DNA of 33,122 nt, taken from Deltaproteobacteria bacterium (GTDB lineage Bacteria; Desulfobacterota; Binatia; UBA9968). Both the position numbers and the translations under genes were made by a program. The notes under the pieces are model-generated. The model was not told where the DNA came from. It worked only from the letters and a program-made list of their open reading frames with translations, and made no database searches. The stretch covers positions 1 to 33,122 of the forward strand of contig JAUYJC010000595.1 of the NCBI GenBank assembly GCA_030688735.1, read 5' to 3'. This document shows positions 24,069 to 31,531 of this stretch, piece after piece. Positions within the stretch are counted from its first letter, which is position 1. The number at the start of each line of letters is the position of its first letter.

Positions 24069-24729
24069 AGAATCGTTTCAAGCGCGCCGGCGAAACTCCC
24101 GCGAGGTAGAGAAGCTTTAGCGTCCACATCCGAAATATGGTCCGCCACACTCCCTCCACCTCCCAACGGCGAGCCGAGGTCGTCACCCGAGTTCTCAAAC
24201 AGGCAACATCGCCCAGGCGTTTGAGCCGGCGGCAAAAGGCGATGTCTTCCATTAAAGGCATGTCGGGAAAGCCGTCTAGCTCTGCGAAAATTTCCCGGCG
24301 CACGAACAACGCCTGGTCGCCCGTAGCGACTTTCGAAATTCGCGACCGTAAGCTTATCATGAAGCCGACGACCTTGAGAAGCCAGCGGTCGCTGTCCAAC
24401 TCAACATCAAACCGGCCGCCAAGATAGCGCGGGTCGCTCAACGCCGATTCGATGTCGCGAAGAGCGGACGCCGGCAACCGTGTGTCGGCGTGAAGAAACA
24501 GCAGAACATCGCCGGTCGCATCCAGGGCGCCGCGATTCATCTGCCTGGCCCGGCCGGGGCCGGTCGTCAAAACCTTCGCACCGGCCTCCACACTGATCCT
24601 GCGCGTGCGATCGCTGCTGCCGCCGTCAACGACGATGATCTCATGAGGGTGTAGCGCGTTGAGCGCGGCGATCGTCGAGCCGATGGATTTCTCTTCGTTC
24701 AATACCGGTATGATGACTGAGATGCGCAT
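24052..24729 (-). CDS. TIGR04283-family arsenosugar biosynthesis glycosyltransferase (GT2)
   Basis: A 225-residue family-2 glycosyltransferase. MRISVIIPVLNEEKSIGSTI opens the GT-A fold; VVDGGSSDRT binds the nucleotide; GRARQMNRGA and LLFLHADTRLP (DxD-like HAD) match TIGR04283. The C-terminal part is a hydrophobic/basic LKLLYLAGVSPARLKRFY, possibly membrane-associated. It is paired by overlap with the TIGR04282 gene, a standing arrangement in arsenosugar loci. The predicted role is attachment or modification of the sugar moiety; donor and acceptor are not known from sequence. Confidence 0.88.
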   Translation of the reverse strand: MRISVIIPVLNEEKSIGSTIAALNALHPHEIIVVDGGSSDRTRRISVEAGAKVLTTGPGRARQMNRGALDATGDVLLFLHADTRLPASALRDIESALSDPRYLGGRFDVELDSDRWLLKVVGFMISLRSRISKVATGDQALFVRREIFAELDGFPDMPLMEDIAFCRRLKRLGDVACLRTRVTTSARRWEVEGVWRTIFRMWTLKLLYLAGVSPARLKRFYADTR

Positions 24730-24756
24730 CGCAGTTCTATGGCCCTGCCGGTGTCG

Positions 24757-25596
24757 TCATGGTTCGGACCCTACGCCGTTCAGCCGCCAATCGTAATCAT
24801 GGGCCAGGCCGCCGCTGTAGTTCGACAGCGCGTCGGTCAGCTTGCCCTCGGCATAATTCTGCCAGTGCTCCATCAACCCTTCGGCCGCGCCGCCGAAGTC
24901 CTCTTGGAACCACACATAGATGCTCGATACTTGGAGTTTACCGTTTTTAATGGTCACACCGCGCGGATGATTGATGTATTCCCGCGCACCCTTTTCCAGC
25001 AGCGCCTCGGTATTGTCAGCCGTGTAGGCGGTCGGCTGGAGATTCGGACAACCGAGGCTCGCGCAGTTTACGGCGTAATGGGCCCGGTTGTCCTTCCAGA
25101 TCGGCCGCAGGATGCGATGCTCGATGTCATCCAGCGACAGTTTCTCTCCTTCTATGGCAAGTACCTTCGCGCCCCATGGTCCGCGGGTGAAAAGGCCCGG
25201 CGAAATATTAACGTCTCGAATCGACGCCAGCGGAAACCGCGATATGATGATGTCCGCTGTAAGCGCATTGTAGAGATTGATCCAGAACGCCTTCTGTTCG
25301 GCGCGGTTATAGTTGGAAATTGCCAGGTCCTGCAGCGCTCGCAGGTAGCCTTTCAGGCTCTTCACAGCCTCAGGCGTCACCGCCTGGTAGCGTACACGGT
25401 TAATTCCCGACGGATGGTTAGCGACCACAAACTCGCGCAAAAACCTGTCCCAAGCGCCATGGTCGATTTTCTGCGAATTGGAGGGATCGTGCTTCTGCCA
25501 GCGAGGCCAGAGTTCCGCCTTCGGCGCAGCTTGCGCCGCGTTAACTGAAAACAGAACAACAAGAACTACCAGCGCTCGAACCGAGATGCTTTGCAT
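24757..25596 (-). CDS. Exported DUF547-domain protein
   Basis: A 279-residue protein with a signal peptide (MQSISVRALVVLVVLFSVNAAQA). The DUF547 domain follows: WDRFLREFVV, a central AFWINLYNALTADIII motif that is the family hallmark, WGAKVLAIEGEKLSLDDIEH, and HYAVNCASLGCPNLQPTAY with two Cys. DUF547 proteins are common in arsenosugar and lipid-linked loci, but the activity is unknown; papain/transglutaminase-like chemistry has been suggested and is not shown here. The ribosome site GGAG lies six bases before ATG 25596. It is 27 bp from the downstream glycosyltransferase. Confidence 0.85.
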   Translation of the reverse strand: MQSISVRALVVLVVLFSVNAAQAAPKAELWPRWQKHDPSNSQKIDHGAWDRFLREFVVANHPSGINRVRYQAVTPEAVKSLKGYLRALQDLAISNYNRAEQKAFWINLYNALTADIIISRFPLASIRDVNISPGLFTRGPWGAKVLAIEGEKLSLDDIEHRILRPIWKDNRAHYAVNCASLGCPNLQPTAYTADNTEALLEKGAREYINHPRGVTIKNGKLQVSSIYVWFQEDFGGAAEGLMEHWQNYAEGKLTDALSNYSGGLAHDYDWRLNGVGSEP

Positions 25597-25640
25597 CAAG
25601 AACTCCTCACTCCTAACCCCTTACTCTTCACCGATTCAAA

Positions 25641-27896
25641 CTAGCGCCGCCACGCCAGCCATTTCTCGAAGACTCGTTTCACCATGGGCGTCAGCTTGGT
25701 CCGCATATAAGCGTCGCCGATCTTGCGCAGCACCTCCGCCTGGGTCGGATACGAGTGAATGGTTGAAGACAAAACCGCCACGCTTTGTTTCGCGACCATC
25801 GCCAGCGTCAGTTCGCCGATCATTTCACCGGCGTGGCGCGCGACAATCGTTCCGCCAAGGATTCTACCGGTTTTCTTATCATAGTGAACGCGGGCGAAGC
25901 CTTCAGCTTCGCCGTCCAGGATCGCACGATCCACGTGATCTAACGACTCCGTTATCGTCGCCACGTCGAATCCGGCAGCGCGCGCGTCTTTCTCGTAGAA
26001 ACCGACGTGGGCAACCTCCGGGTCGGTGTAAGTGCACCAGGGGATCACCAGATCGGTCACCTTGCGCCGCGCCATGAAGAGCGCATTGGCGATCACGATG
26101 CGCGCCATGGCGTCGGCGGCATGGGTAAATTTGTAACGCGAGCAGACGTCGCCAGCGGCGAAAATTTTGCCACTGGTCGTGCGCAGCCGGTCGTCCACCG
26201 TCACACCCTGGGCTGTGTACTCCATCCCTGCCGCTTCCAAGCCCAGGTTTTCTAAATTCGGTTTGCGCCCGCCACCGACTAAGATCTCATCGATACTGAT
26301 GTCGTAGTGGTTTTCATGCGAATCCAGGGTCAACCGTTTGCCGCCGTCGGCCTTACTGATTTTCAACTCCTTGCCGCAGCACATGAGTTTTATACCGTCG
26401 CGTTCCATCATTAACTGGCGCACGATCTCGCTGGCATCGGGATCTTCGTTGGGAATAATGCCGTGCACGGCTTCGATCAGGTAGACCTCGCTGCCGAAAC
26501 GGGCAAAAGACTGCGCCAGTTCGCAGCCGATGGGGCCGGCGCCGATAACCGCGATCCGGCGCGGCAATTCGGTCAGCGTAAAAACGGTCTCGTTGGTCAA
26601 GTAACCGGCCTCTTTCAAACCGGGCACCGGCAGATCCGCCGCTCGGGCCCCCGTGGCGATGACGGCGCGGTTGAACTCCAGACGTTTGTCACCCACCTCT
26701 ACGGTGCTGGGTCCGACAAAACGACCGTTACCGATATAAACATCGATGCCGAGTTTCTTAAAGCGTTCTGCGGAGTCGTGGCCGCTGATGCCGGCGCGCA
26801 GCCTGCGCATGCGCTCCATCGCGGTAGCGAAGGCGATTTCTGGCTTACAGTCGAGTCGGACGCCGAACTCCTTGCCGGTACGCGCGTCGAATGCCGCCCG
26901 CGCCGCGCGAATCATGCCCTTGGACGGGACACAGCCGACGTTGAGACAATCGCCGCCCAAAAGATTACGCTCGATGAGCGCGACCCTGGCACCGAGCCCC
27001 GCGGCGCCAGCGGCGCTGACCAGACCCGCCGTGCCGCCGCCGATAACTACCAGGTTGTACTTGTCGGCGGGAGTGGGGTTAACCCAGCCCGAGGGATGGC
27101 AGTTCTCGATCAGTTGCTTGTCGTGCGCGTCATCGACGAGCATCATCTCGTCGAACGATGCCGGCTTGTGGTTGGGATCGAGGCGCGGTTTGCCGCTGAC
27201 GGCGCTGCCGTCGTGGGCCAGCTCCGCATCCCGCAGCGCCTTGCGCGCGATGCGCGTTACGATGACTACCACGGCGACGGTCGCCAGCAGGCCAACATAC
27301 TTCAAGATTTGCTGGTAGAAGTCCGTTGACCCGTCTGTTTGCCCCGCCAAAGCGTCCCGCGCCGCCGCCCCGATATAGACGTAAAGAAACGTCCCCGGCA
27401 GCATGCCGAAAAGATTCGCTAAGACATAGGAACCCGTCCGCACCGCCGTGAGTCCGAGAAGATAATTGAGCAGAGTGAACGGAAAGGCCGGACTGAGACG
27501 CGACAGAAAAACCATTTTGAAACCCTGTTGGCCGATGGCGCGGTCGAGGGAACGAAACTTCGGGTTGCCCTCCGCCCAGCGCGCCACCTTGTCGCGGAGC
27601 AACGTCCGCGCCAGCAGGAATGCACACAGCGCGCCCAGATTGGCACCCGCCAAGACCACCAGGAAGCCTGTTTTCAACCCGAAGAGCGTGCCGGCGCCGA
27701 TCGTGATAGCGCTTCCCGGTATCAACAGAACGGTTGTCAGGACGTAGGCCAGGGCCACCGCGATGGGTCCGAGACTGCCGAGACCCCGGATATAATTTTC
27801 AAAGCCCGCAAACCAATCCCGAAACGGCAGAAAAATAATCGCCGCGACGATGTCGATGATCAAGAAAGCGACAAACAGTTTCTTGGCCGTTCTCAT
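25641..27896 (-). CDS. TVP38/TMEM64 membrane domain fused to a pyridine nucleotide-disulfide oxidoreductase
   Basis: 751 residues. Residues 1 to about 220 form a VTT/TVP38-type membrane domain with about five helices and the conserved GAGTLFG and LSRLSPAFPFTLLNYLLGLT segments. Residues 280-751 are a flavoprotein of the dihydrolipoamide/mercuric reductase class: NLVVIGGGTAGLVSAAG, redox pair Cys317-Cys322 in CLNVGCVPSK, a second NAD(P)H site IAVIGAGPIGCELAQSF, and HSYPTQAEVLRKIGDAYM at the dimer interface. It lacks the N-terminal metal domain and C-terminal Cys pair of MerA. The arrangement suggests membrane-tethered reduction of a disulfide or metal(loid) species. ATG 27896 has only a weak ribosome site, 16 bp after the PiT stop. 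Confidence 0.92.
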   Translation of the reverse strand: MRTAKKLFVAFLIIDIVAAIIFLPFRDWFAGFENYIRGLGSLGPIAVALAYVLTTVLLIPGSAITIGAGTLFGLKTGFLVVLAGANLGALCAFLLARTLLRDKVARWAEGNPKFRSLDRAIGQQGFKMVFLSRLSPAFPFTLLNYLLGLTAVRTGSYVLANLFGMLPGTFLYVYIGAAARDALAGQTDGSTDFYQQILKYVGLLATVAVVVIVTRIARKALRDAELAHDGSAVSGKPRLDPNHKPASFDEMMLVDDAHDKQLIENCHPSGWVNPTPADKYNLVVIGGGTAGLVSAAGAAGLGARVALIERNLLGGDCLNVGCVPSKGMIRAARAAFDARTGKEFGVRLDCKPEIAFATAMERMRRLRAGISGHDSAERFKKLGIDVYIGNGRFVGPSTVEVGDKRLEFNRAVIATGARAADLPVPGLKEAGYLTNETVFTLTELPRRIAVIGAGPIGCELAQSFARFGSEVYLIEAVHGIIPNEDPDASEIVRQLMMERDGIKLMCCGKELKISKADGGKRLTLDSHENHYDISIDEILVGGGRKPNLENLGLEAAGMEYTAQGVTVDDRLRTTSGKIFAAGDVCSRYKFTHAADAMARIVIANALFMARRKVTDLVIPWCTYTDPEVAHVGFYEKDARAAGFDVATITESLDHVDRAILDGEAEGFARVHYDKKTGRILGGTIVARHAGEMIGELTLAMVAKQSVAVLSSTIHSYPTQAEVLRKIGDAYMRTKLTPMVKRVFEKWLAWRR

Positions 27897-27912
27897 GATT
27901 CTTTTACTGTTT

Positions 27913-29043
27913 CTATGCTAGCGCTACCCGAGACAACAACAGGTAAATTAAACCGGCGCTCACCGCCGAAAATGGAAGAGTCAAAACCCAGGCGAGCAAG
28001 ATCGTGCGGATCACGCCCCAGCGGGCCTGGCCGCTGGCCGCGCCGATGCCGAACAACGCGCCACAGGAAACATGTGTGGTCGAAACCGGCAAACCCCACT
28101 TCGAAGCAAAGATCACCAATCCACTGGTGACGAGATTCGCCAGAAATCCCTGATCCGTCTCGAGTGCGGTGATGCGCTTGCTCACCGTCTCCGCCACTTT
28201 TCGCGCGTTGAGTAAGCCGCCCAGAGCCATGACCACGGCCACGACGCCGATGGACCAGCTAAGATTCAGCGTGCCGCCGGCCAAGCCAAGGGCGACGATT
28301 TTCGGCGTGTCGTTAAGGCCGCGGGCGAAACTCACCGCGCCGGCGCTGAAATAGTGGCCATAGTCGATCAACCTATGCACATCGAAACCGAACATCGTGC
28401 CGGCGAGTCGCTGCACGCATCGGCCCGGTTGGTCGACGATGATGCGAAGGCCGGTCGATGCATGGGAGAAAACATAGCCTTCAGGAGTAACGGCGGCGGG
28501 CACCACTTCGCTACCGACGCAGACGCAGGTTTGTTTATCGACGCCGGCAAAACGCAGAGCCGCGCTCAAAAGCGGGTAGGCCGCTGCCGACAACGCCACT
28601 GCGAGGAACGGACTGACGAGCAGCGGCAGAAAAAAACTTTGCCATACGGTTGCGCCGGTCAAATTGAATCCCACTGCCGCGACGCCCCCGCCGATCAGTG
28701 CTCCCGCTAAACTATGCGTCGTCGAGATCGGCATGCCGATCTTGGTTGCGGTGAAAACCGTCAGTGCCGCGCCCAGAATGACCGCCATGAGAAACGCCGG
28801 CGAGTGAACGAGAAACGACGGAACCAGACCATTTCCTTGGAACACTGCGATGAGATTTCCAGCGAGAAAAAAGGCCGCCAATGATCCCGCGAGAGTGGTC
28901 GCCGTAGCCCACCACAGAGCCTTGCGATAATCGCTGACACCGCCGCCGAACAGCGTTGCGACGCCCTTGAAGTTGTCATTGGCGCCGTTGGCATACGCGA
29001 TAAGCAACATCGCGCCAACGATCAAGATGGCGAAATCGAACAT
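27913..29043 (-). CDS. PiT-family inorganic phosphate (arsenate?) transporter
   Basis: A 376-residue integral membrane protein with about ten helices. The PiT signature appears in both halves: YANGANDNFKG (residues 18-27) and FARGLNDTPKIVALG, each with the ND pair needed for phosphate/cation transport. PiT proteins move metal-phosphate or phosphate with H+ or Na+; arsenate is a known alternative substrate. Its place between arsS and the flavoprotein suggests supply of arsenate, or phosphate replacement during arsenic exposure; this is inferred. GGAG precedes ATG 29043. Spacing to arsS is 21 bp. Confidence 0.9.
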   Translation of the reverse strand: MFDFAILIVGAMLLIAYANGANDNFKGVATLFGGGVSDYRKALWWATATTLAGSLAAFFLAGNLIAVFQGNGLVPSFLVHSPAFLMAVILGAALTVFTATKIGMPISTTHSLAGALIGGGVAAVGFNLTGATVWQSFFLPLLVSPFLAVALSAAAYPLLSAALRFAGVDKQTCVCVGSEVVPAAVTPEGYVFSHASTGLRIIVDQPGRCVQRLAGTMFGFDVHRLIDYGHYFSAGAVSFARGLNDTPKIVALGLAGGTLNLSWSIGVVAVVMALGGLLNARKVAETVSKRITALETDQGFLANLVTSGLVIFASKWGLPVSTTHVSCGALFGIGAASGQARWGVIRTILLAWVLTLPFSAVSAGLIYLLLSRVALA

Positions 29044-29064
29044 CCTGCGCTCCTTCGCGTGAAT

Positions 29065-30027
29065 TTAAGATACAAGCGCACCGCCGCAGCTGCTTCCTGC
29101 CCCCGCGGTGCAGGCATAGCAGTGGTTGCCGACGGCAATGGGCCGGCTCAGCACCTGCTCGATGGTTAGAGTGGAGATATTGAGCGCCTTGCCGTCGGCA
29201 CCTAGAATCGGCAACCGAAGCATTTGATTGAAGTCGCAGTCGTGGATCGACCCTTGCCAGCCGACACTGATGAGATTGCGGCACATGACTTGGTCCAGGG
29301 CGGCGGCATTGAAGTTGGACTCCAGCAATTCCATGTACCGGTCGTACTCGCCGCGAAGCTTGAGGTGCATCGCGTGGCGCGTGATCGGCATGTTGGCGAG
29401 GCAATAGAGACGGTTGAACTCGATACCGAATCGGTCGCGCAGAATGCGCTTGTAGTCCTGCTCCAGTTTTTCCTGCGGTGGCGGCAGGTGCGGGCCGACC
29501 GGGTTGTAGACCAAATCTAACTTCAACTCCCCGTCCGGTTGACCGTAGCCCAGCTGATTGAAAATCTTCAACGCGCGAATGCTCAAATCAAAAGTCCCCT
29601 TGCCTCGTTGCTGGTCAACCTTTTCTTCCGTGTAGCAAGGCAGCGAGCAAACCAGTTCCACCCGATGGCGCCGGAAAAACTCTGGCAAATAATCTTTGCC
29701 AGGTTCAAAGATCACCGTCAGGTTGCAACGATCCATCACGTGGCGCCCGAGGTTCATTGCCGATTCCACTAGATAATTGAAATCCGCGTGCAATTCCGGC
29801 GCGCCGCCGGTGATATCAAGAGTCGGAATCTTTGAACCACTGAGAAATCGTAAGACCGCTTCCACGGTGTCACGGCTCATCATTTCTTTGCGCGTCGGGC
29901 CCGCTTCGACGTGACAGTGGATACAAGCCTGGTTGCAATACCGGCCCATGTTCACCTGCAAGGCGTCGATCGTGCGCCGGCTCAGCCCATTGCCGTTTAG
30001 ATGGAGCTTTTGTGCGAAGGGTTGCAT
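29065..30027 (-). CDS. arsS: Arsenosugar biosynthesis radical SAM protein ArsS
   Basis: A 320-residue radical SAM enzyme. The 4Fe-4S motif is Cys31-x3-Cys35-x2-Cys38 (CNQACIHC), followed by the family's HVEAGP. The Cys-rich C-terminal half (CSLPCY, CRNLIS, HDCDFNQMLRLPI, then Cys303, Cys306 and Cys314) matches TIGR04167, whose members join a methylated arsenical to a 5'-deoxyadenosyl unit. In related proteins the AGSS(C/U)GG position can be selenocysteine; here it is a normal Cys codon. ATG 30027 gives the usual N-terminus. The 83 bp gap to arsM holds a CGATCCTCGAT-rich repeat-like tract and no gene. Confidence 0.92.
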   Translation of the reverse strand: MQPFAQKLHLNGNGLSRRTIDALQVNMGRYCNQACIHCHVEAGPTRKEMMSRDTVEAVLRFLSGSKIPTLDITGGAPELHADFNYLVESAMNLGRHVMDRCNLTVIFEPGKDYLPEFFRRHRVELVCSLPCYTEEKVDQQRGKGTFDLSIRALKIFNQLGYGQPDGELKLDLVYNPVGPHLPPPQEKLEQDYKRILRDRFGIEFNRLYCLANMPITRHAMHLKLRGEYDRYMELLESNFNAAALDQVMCRNLISVGWQGSIHDCDFNQMLRLPILGADGKALNISTLTIEQVLSRPIAVGNHCYACTAGAGSSCGGALVS

Positions 30028-30110
30028 GGATTTTCGATTGAACCCGGATCGTCGAATCGCTTCCCGATTTGCGATTCTCTATCCTCGATCTTCGATCCTC
30101 GATTTGTTTC

Positions 30111-31316
30111 CTACGGACAGCAATTCGAGTCCGGGCCGCACATGCTGCTGGATATTCGAGTCACGTTGTATTCCAATCCCTTGGTCTCGCGCGGATGGCG
30201 GCGCTGGTCGCGGGAGCAATCGAAGACGCCGGCCCTCTCCGGCACCACTTCTTCTCGGGGTGGGACTAAGATGAACTGGCCTTCGTAAGGCGGTTGGGAA
30301 TAAAGTTTAAATGTCTTGTCGCACACGGCAATGCGCGCGCCGCGCGGCAGCACGTGATTGTCGTCGTCCACCACTTGTTTCCACGGGCCGCGGTACATCA
30401 CCGCCTGGTTGCGCTCGACGCAGGGGCCTTCCTTGCCCTTGTAAGCCGTCACCGTTACGGCGCGAAACTCGACACCCTCGACGGTTTGATAGGCTTCCGA
30501 GCGCAGCTCTTCGATTTGAATACCGTGAAACTTGGCTTCTTCGAAAGCGCGCAAAAACTCTTCTTCTTGGAAAGCGCCGGACACACAGGCGCTCCACAGA
30601 TCGGGATCTTTCGCCAGATGTTCCGGCACCGGCTCGTCGCTGACGATATCGGAGATGGCGACCCGGCCGCCGCGCTTTAACACGCGGTACATCTCGGCAA
30701 ATAGCGCCTTCTTGTCTTCCGGCCGCACCAGATTGAGCACGCAGTTGGAAATGATCACGTCGATAGATTCGTCAGGGATTAAGGGCTGCTCGTTTCGAAT
30801 CTTGTCCTGGAATTCCTCCAATCGCACCAAACCCGTCGCGGACCGAACTGGATTCGCCTCCAGGTACCGGTCCACCATCTCCAAATCGGTTCTCAGGTCC
30901 TGAATCTTGCCGCGGCGAAACTCGACGTTGTGATAGCCCAGCATGTCGCCGATGGCTTTTTGATATTTGCGCGCCAATTCGAGCATCGGCGGATTGAAGT
31001 CCACGCCGATGACTTTACCCTTGGCACCGACGATCTGCGCCATGATGTAACAAGCCTTGCCGCTGCCGGAACCGAGATCGAGAACCGTCTCGCCTTCGCG
31101 AACGTAACGCGACGGATCGCCGCAGCCGTAATCTTTTTCCAGGATCTCTTGTGGAATGACGTTCAACAGCGCCTCATTATAACTCACCGGTAGACACAAA
31201 CAGGCTTCGACTTCCTGTGCCGCGCTGCCGTAGCGCTCGAGAACGGCGCCCTCCAGGTCGGCAGTCTGTCCTTGGTTGCCATTGCCATTGACTCCGGTAA
31301 CCGATTCACCGTTCAT
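30111..31316 (-). CDS. arsM: ArsM-like arsenite S-adenosylmethionine methyltransferase
   Basis: 401 residues. The class I methyltransferase core has VLDLGSGSGKACYIM (SAM site, about 78-92), VIGVDFNPPML and the IISNCVLNLVRPEDKK segment. Cys residues at ISNCVLNL and SACVSGAF lie where ArsM enzymes hold the arsenite-binding cysteines, with further Cys39, Cys41 and Cys65. A C-terminal extension of about 120 residues (Cys-poor, then CGPDSNCCP at the end) follows. It makes mono- and dimethylarsenicals, the substrates of ArsS. GGGAGG precedes ATG 31316. It is first in the seven-gene operon, about 115 bases downstream of ECF-type promoter site F. Exact substrate is inferred from neighbours. Confidence 0.9.
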   Translation of the reverse strand: MNGESVTGVNGNGNQGQTADLEGAVLERYGSAAQEVEACLCLPVSYNEALLNVIPQEILEKDYGCGDPSRYVREGETVLDLGSGSGKACYIMAQIVGAKGKVIGVDFNPPMLELARKYQKAIGDMLGYHNVEFRRGKIQDLRTDLEMVDRYLEANPVRSATGLVRLEEFQDKIRNEQPLIPDESIDVIISNCVLNLVRPEDKKALFAEMYRVLKRGGRVAISDIVSDEPVPEHLAKDPDLWSACVSGAFQEEEFLRAFEEAKFHGIQIEELRSEAYQTVEGVEFRAVTVTAYKGKEGPCVERNQAVMYRGPWKQVVDDDNHVLPRGARIAVCDKTFKLYSQPPYEGQFILVPPREEVVPERAGVFDCSRDQRRHPRETKGLEYNVTRISSSMCGPDSNCCP

Positions 31317-31437
31317 GAATCCTCCCTAAATCCATTGAAGCTTAAATAAAATTCTAACCCCTAGAAGATCATTTCCATTCAACCGGCGCAACGTGAAACT
31401 GGACGCACCTTCGCCAGCAAATCGATATTGGATGTTA

Positions 31438-31468
31438 TCTAAACGATTAAAGTTGCAGGAAAGTTCCC
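31438..31468 (-). promoter_or_regulatory. ECF-type promoter, site F (arsenosugar operon)
   Basis: On the minus strand GGGAACTT (31468-31461), 16 bases, then GTTTAGA (31444-31438). It lies in the 214 bp gap between prfB and arsM and points at arsM, with a leader of about 115 bases. Boxes and spacing are identical to those near the sigma gene 22 kb away, making it the link between the two regions. The remainder of the gap shows no gene. Confidence 0.68.
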
Positions 31469-31514
31469 CGCGGCCCGGAATATTCTCCGGTTCCATCGCG
31501 AAGGAAAAGATGAT

Positions 31515-31531
31515 GGCCGGATGGGACGGCC
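31515..31531 (-). terminator. Possible terminator hairpin at the prfB stop
   Basis: On the minus strand GGCCG-TCCCATC-CGGCC (31531-31515) touches the prfB stop codon and is followed by a T-containing ATCATCTTTTCC tract. The T run is short and interrupted, so this is a weak call. Confidence 0.35.

Noticed and set aside
25600-25640. ACTCCTCACTCCTAACCCC tract before DUF547 as another palindromic repeat
   Set aside because: Only one degenerate arm is visible and no inverted partner lies nearby.
30040-30110. CGATCCTCGAT-rich tract between arsS and arsM as a tandem repeat array or CRISPR remnant
   Set aside because: Units are short, irregular and without spacers; at most a single arm of a degenerate palindromic element.
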